From NCBI GenBank assembly GCA_947458895.1, contig CANHBY010000089.1, forward strand, positions 1-6,285: a stretch of DNA of 6,285 bases, written 5' to 3'. Under the pieces are notes generated by a model. It was not told the DNA's origin and searched no databases. It saw only the letters and a list, made by a program, of their open reading frames with translations. The position numbers and the translations under genes are program-made. The stretch comes from Burkholderiales bacterium. Its GTDB lineage: Bacteria; Pseudomonadota; Gammaproteobacteria; Burkholderiales; Burkholderiaceae_C. Positions 6,103 through 6,285 of the stretch are shown here, piece after piece (position 1 is the first letter of the stretch; the number at the start of each line of letters is the position of its first letter).

Positions 6103-6285
6103 ATCTGGCACAGGTTCTCTTCTCACAGGGCTTCGGTACCCGGCGCGAATGCGAGGGCTTGGTGCTAGGCGGGCATGTTCACCATGAGGGCCAGGTTTGC
6201 AATGACCCGTCCATCCACATGCCCACCGAAGGCCTCATGCTCAAGGTGCGCGGGCAGCTGTGGCCCTTCCAGGCCAAGGCGCTGA
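6099..6285 (+). CDS. rsuA: RsuA-family pseudouridine synthase, N-terminal part (runs off window)
   Basis: The first 62 codons of a rRNA pseudouridine synthase are visible. The reading is MNLAQVLFSQGFGTRREC followed by EGLVLGGHVHHEGQV, an S4-type RNA-binding domain, then a DPS segment and VRGQLWPF, as in RsuA-type enzymes that modify 16S rRNA at U516. The catalytic Asp domain lies beyond the window, so RsuA cannot be separated firmly from RluB/RluE/RluF relatives; the LFSQGFGTRRECEGL opening favours the 16S enzyme of Burkholderiales. The GTG start overlaps the protease TGA (GTGA), with GGAAAAAAG at 6087-6095 as a plausible ribosome site. The gene is open to the window edge with no internal stop. 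Confidence 0.8.
   Translation, partial: MNLAQVLFSQGFGTRRECEGLVLGGHVHHEGQVCNDPSIHMPTEGLMLKVRGQLWPFQAKAL

Overview
The window is about 60% G+C and densely coded. Its gene content and protein style (type I MurB, YajQ beside murB, an RsuA-type pseudouridine synthase behind a periplasmic retropepsin-like protease) suggest a betaproteobacterium of the order Burkholderiales, most likely Comamonadaceae-like. This placement rests on recognising protein families by eye, not on a database search.

Positions 8-2634 hold a two-component system on the + strand. The first gene is a membrane sensor histidine kinase with a periplasmic beta-rich domain, about seven membrane helices and a HisKA_3/HATPase core. 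After a 110-nt gap comes a NarL/FixJ-type response regulator. The gap carries four tandem CTCG units. The kinase should sense an extracytoplasmic or membrane signal and phosphorylate the regulator, which binds DNA through its LuxR-type domain. The target genes cannot be read from this window.

Positions 2640-2808 hold a 169-bp non-coding, nearly symmetrical palindrome with 22-bp perfect terminal inverted repeats and a flanking GGCT direct repeat. It fills almost all the space between two convergent transcription units. It is the most unusual element here and looks like a MITE or palindromic intergenic repeat.

Positions 2824-4832 hold a minus-strand pair: murB (cell-wall precursor synthesis), then rnz (tRNA 3' end processing) 5 nt downstream. 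An 86-bp divergent spacer with a small GC-rich hairpin separates murB from the + strand cluster.

Positions 4919-6285 hold a tightly packed + strand cluster: yajQ, a secreted retropepsin-like aspartic protease 2 nt later, and the start of an RsuA-family pseudouridine synthase whose GTG start overlaps the protease stop. The last gene runs off the window.

Most of the window is ordinary housekeeping plus one two-component system. I see no phage, CRISPR, toxin-antitoxin or defence system and no RNA gene.
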